From positions 1-22,733 of IMG/VR virus record IMGVR_UViG_3300013131_000260: a DNA stretch of 22,733 nucleotides; one strand, given 5' to 3'. The notes beneath the pieces were generated by a model that did not search any database, had not been told where the DNA came from, and worked only from the letters and a program-made list of their open reading frames with translations. Both the position numbers and the translations under genes were made by a program. Numbering within the stretch: position 1 is the stretch's first letter; each line of letters begins with the position of its first letter. Below are positions 22,658-22,733 of this stretch, piece by piece. Source of the DNA: a virus.

Positions 22658-22733
22658 GATTGCGTTCCTTCAGCTTGGCTTCTGCCCACGCAACGACCGC
22701 TTCAAAAGCTTCTTTTTCTGCCCAGCCCCAACG
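22647..22733 (-). CDS. 3' end of a gene cut by the right window edge
   Basis: An open frame enters from the right edge and ends at TAA (22647-22649) after 28 codons: RWGWAEKEAFEAVVAWAEAK then LKERNHGH. It overlaps the next gene's ATG, like the other junctions here, and its AAGGAACGC gives that gene's ribosome site. Too little remains for a function. Confidence 0.55.
   Translation of the reverse strand, partial: RWGWAEKEAFEAVVAWAEAKLKERNHGH

Overview
The window reads as part of a tailed double-stranded DNA bacteriophage genome (Caudoviricetes). The gene set resembles podovirus-like phages of aquatic bacteria, but that is inferred from protein style and could not be checked by search. Two gene blocks face each other and meet near position 11,250-11,309. 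No rRNA, tRNA, integrase, transposase, CRISPR array, terminase, capsid or lysis gene was recognised, so this is an internal fragment.

Left block (1-11250, + strand): five closely packed genes that look like virion or internal-virion genes. The first is cut by the window edge and is built of tandem repeats (18-bp units coding NQDQNQ, then 21-bp units coding PPKPPEE). Next come three proteins in the style of phage structural proteins, one ending in two RTX-like nonapeptides. Last is a 2,207-residue protein with an HEATH zinc-peptidase motif, a PLxRFG-like motif, an LPD38-like C-terminal region and a long charged linker. It looks like a polyvalent protein delivered with the DNA.

Right block (11309-22733, - strand, transcribed right to left): a replication and recombination block. 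In transcription order it holds a cut small gene, four small genes, a family-A DNA polymerase with 3'-5' exonuclease (TTG start), a protein with a C-terminal RGHF/WWGP domain, a 61-aa protein, a Cas4-like PD-(D/E)XK nuclease with four cysteines, a small HNH nuclease, an SNF2-type helicase, a coiled-coil protein, a helix-turn-helix protein, a zinc-containing ssDNA-binding-like protein, a primase-polymerase fused to a DUF927-like helicase, and a small overlapping gene. Many junctions overlap by 1-14 bp, which suggests polycistronic mRNAs. Two sigma70-like promoters, two hairpin terminators and one terminator or attenuator hairpin divide the block into at least three units.

The most striking signal is a perfect 16-bp palindrome, TGTTTCACGTGAAACA, inside the primase-helicase gene (13971-13986). 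It equals the bacterial chromosomal parS consensus, the ParB loading site, yet no parA or parB gene is visible. The polymerase also carries leucine at the position equivalent to E. coli Pol I residue 762, which has been linked to temperate-like phages. Together these suggest that the phage genome may recruit host ParB, for example for partition as an episome. This is a hypothesis.
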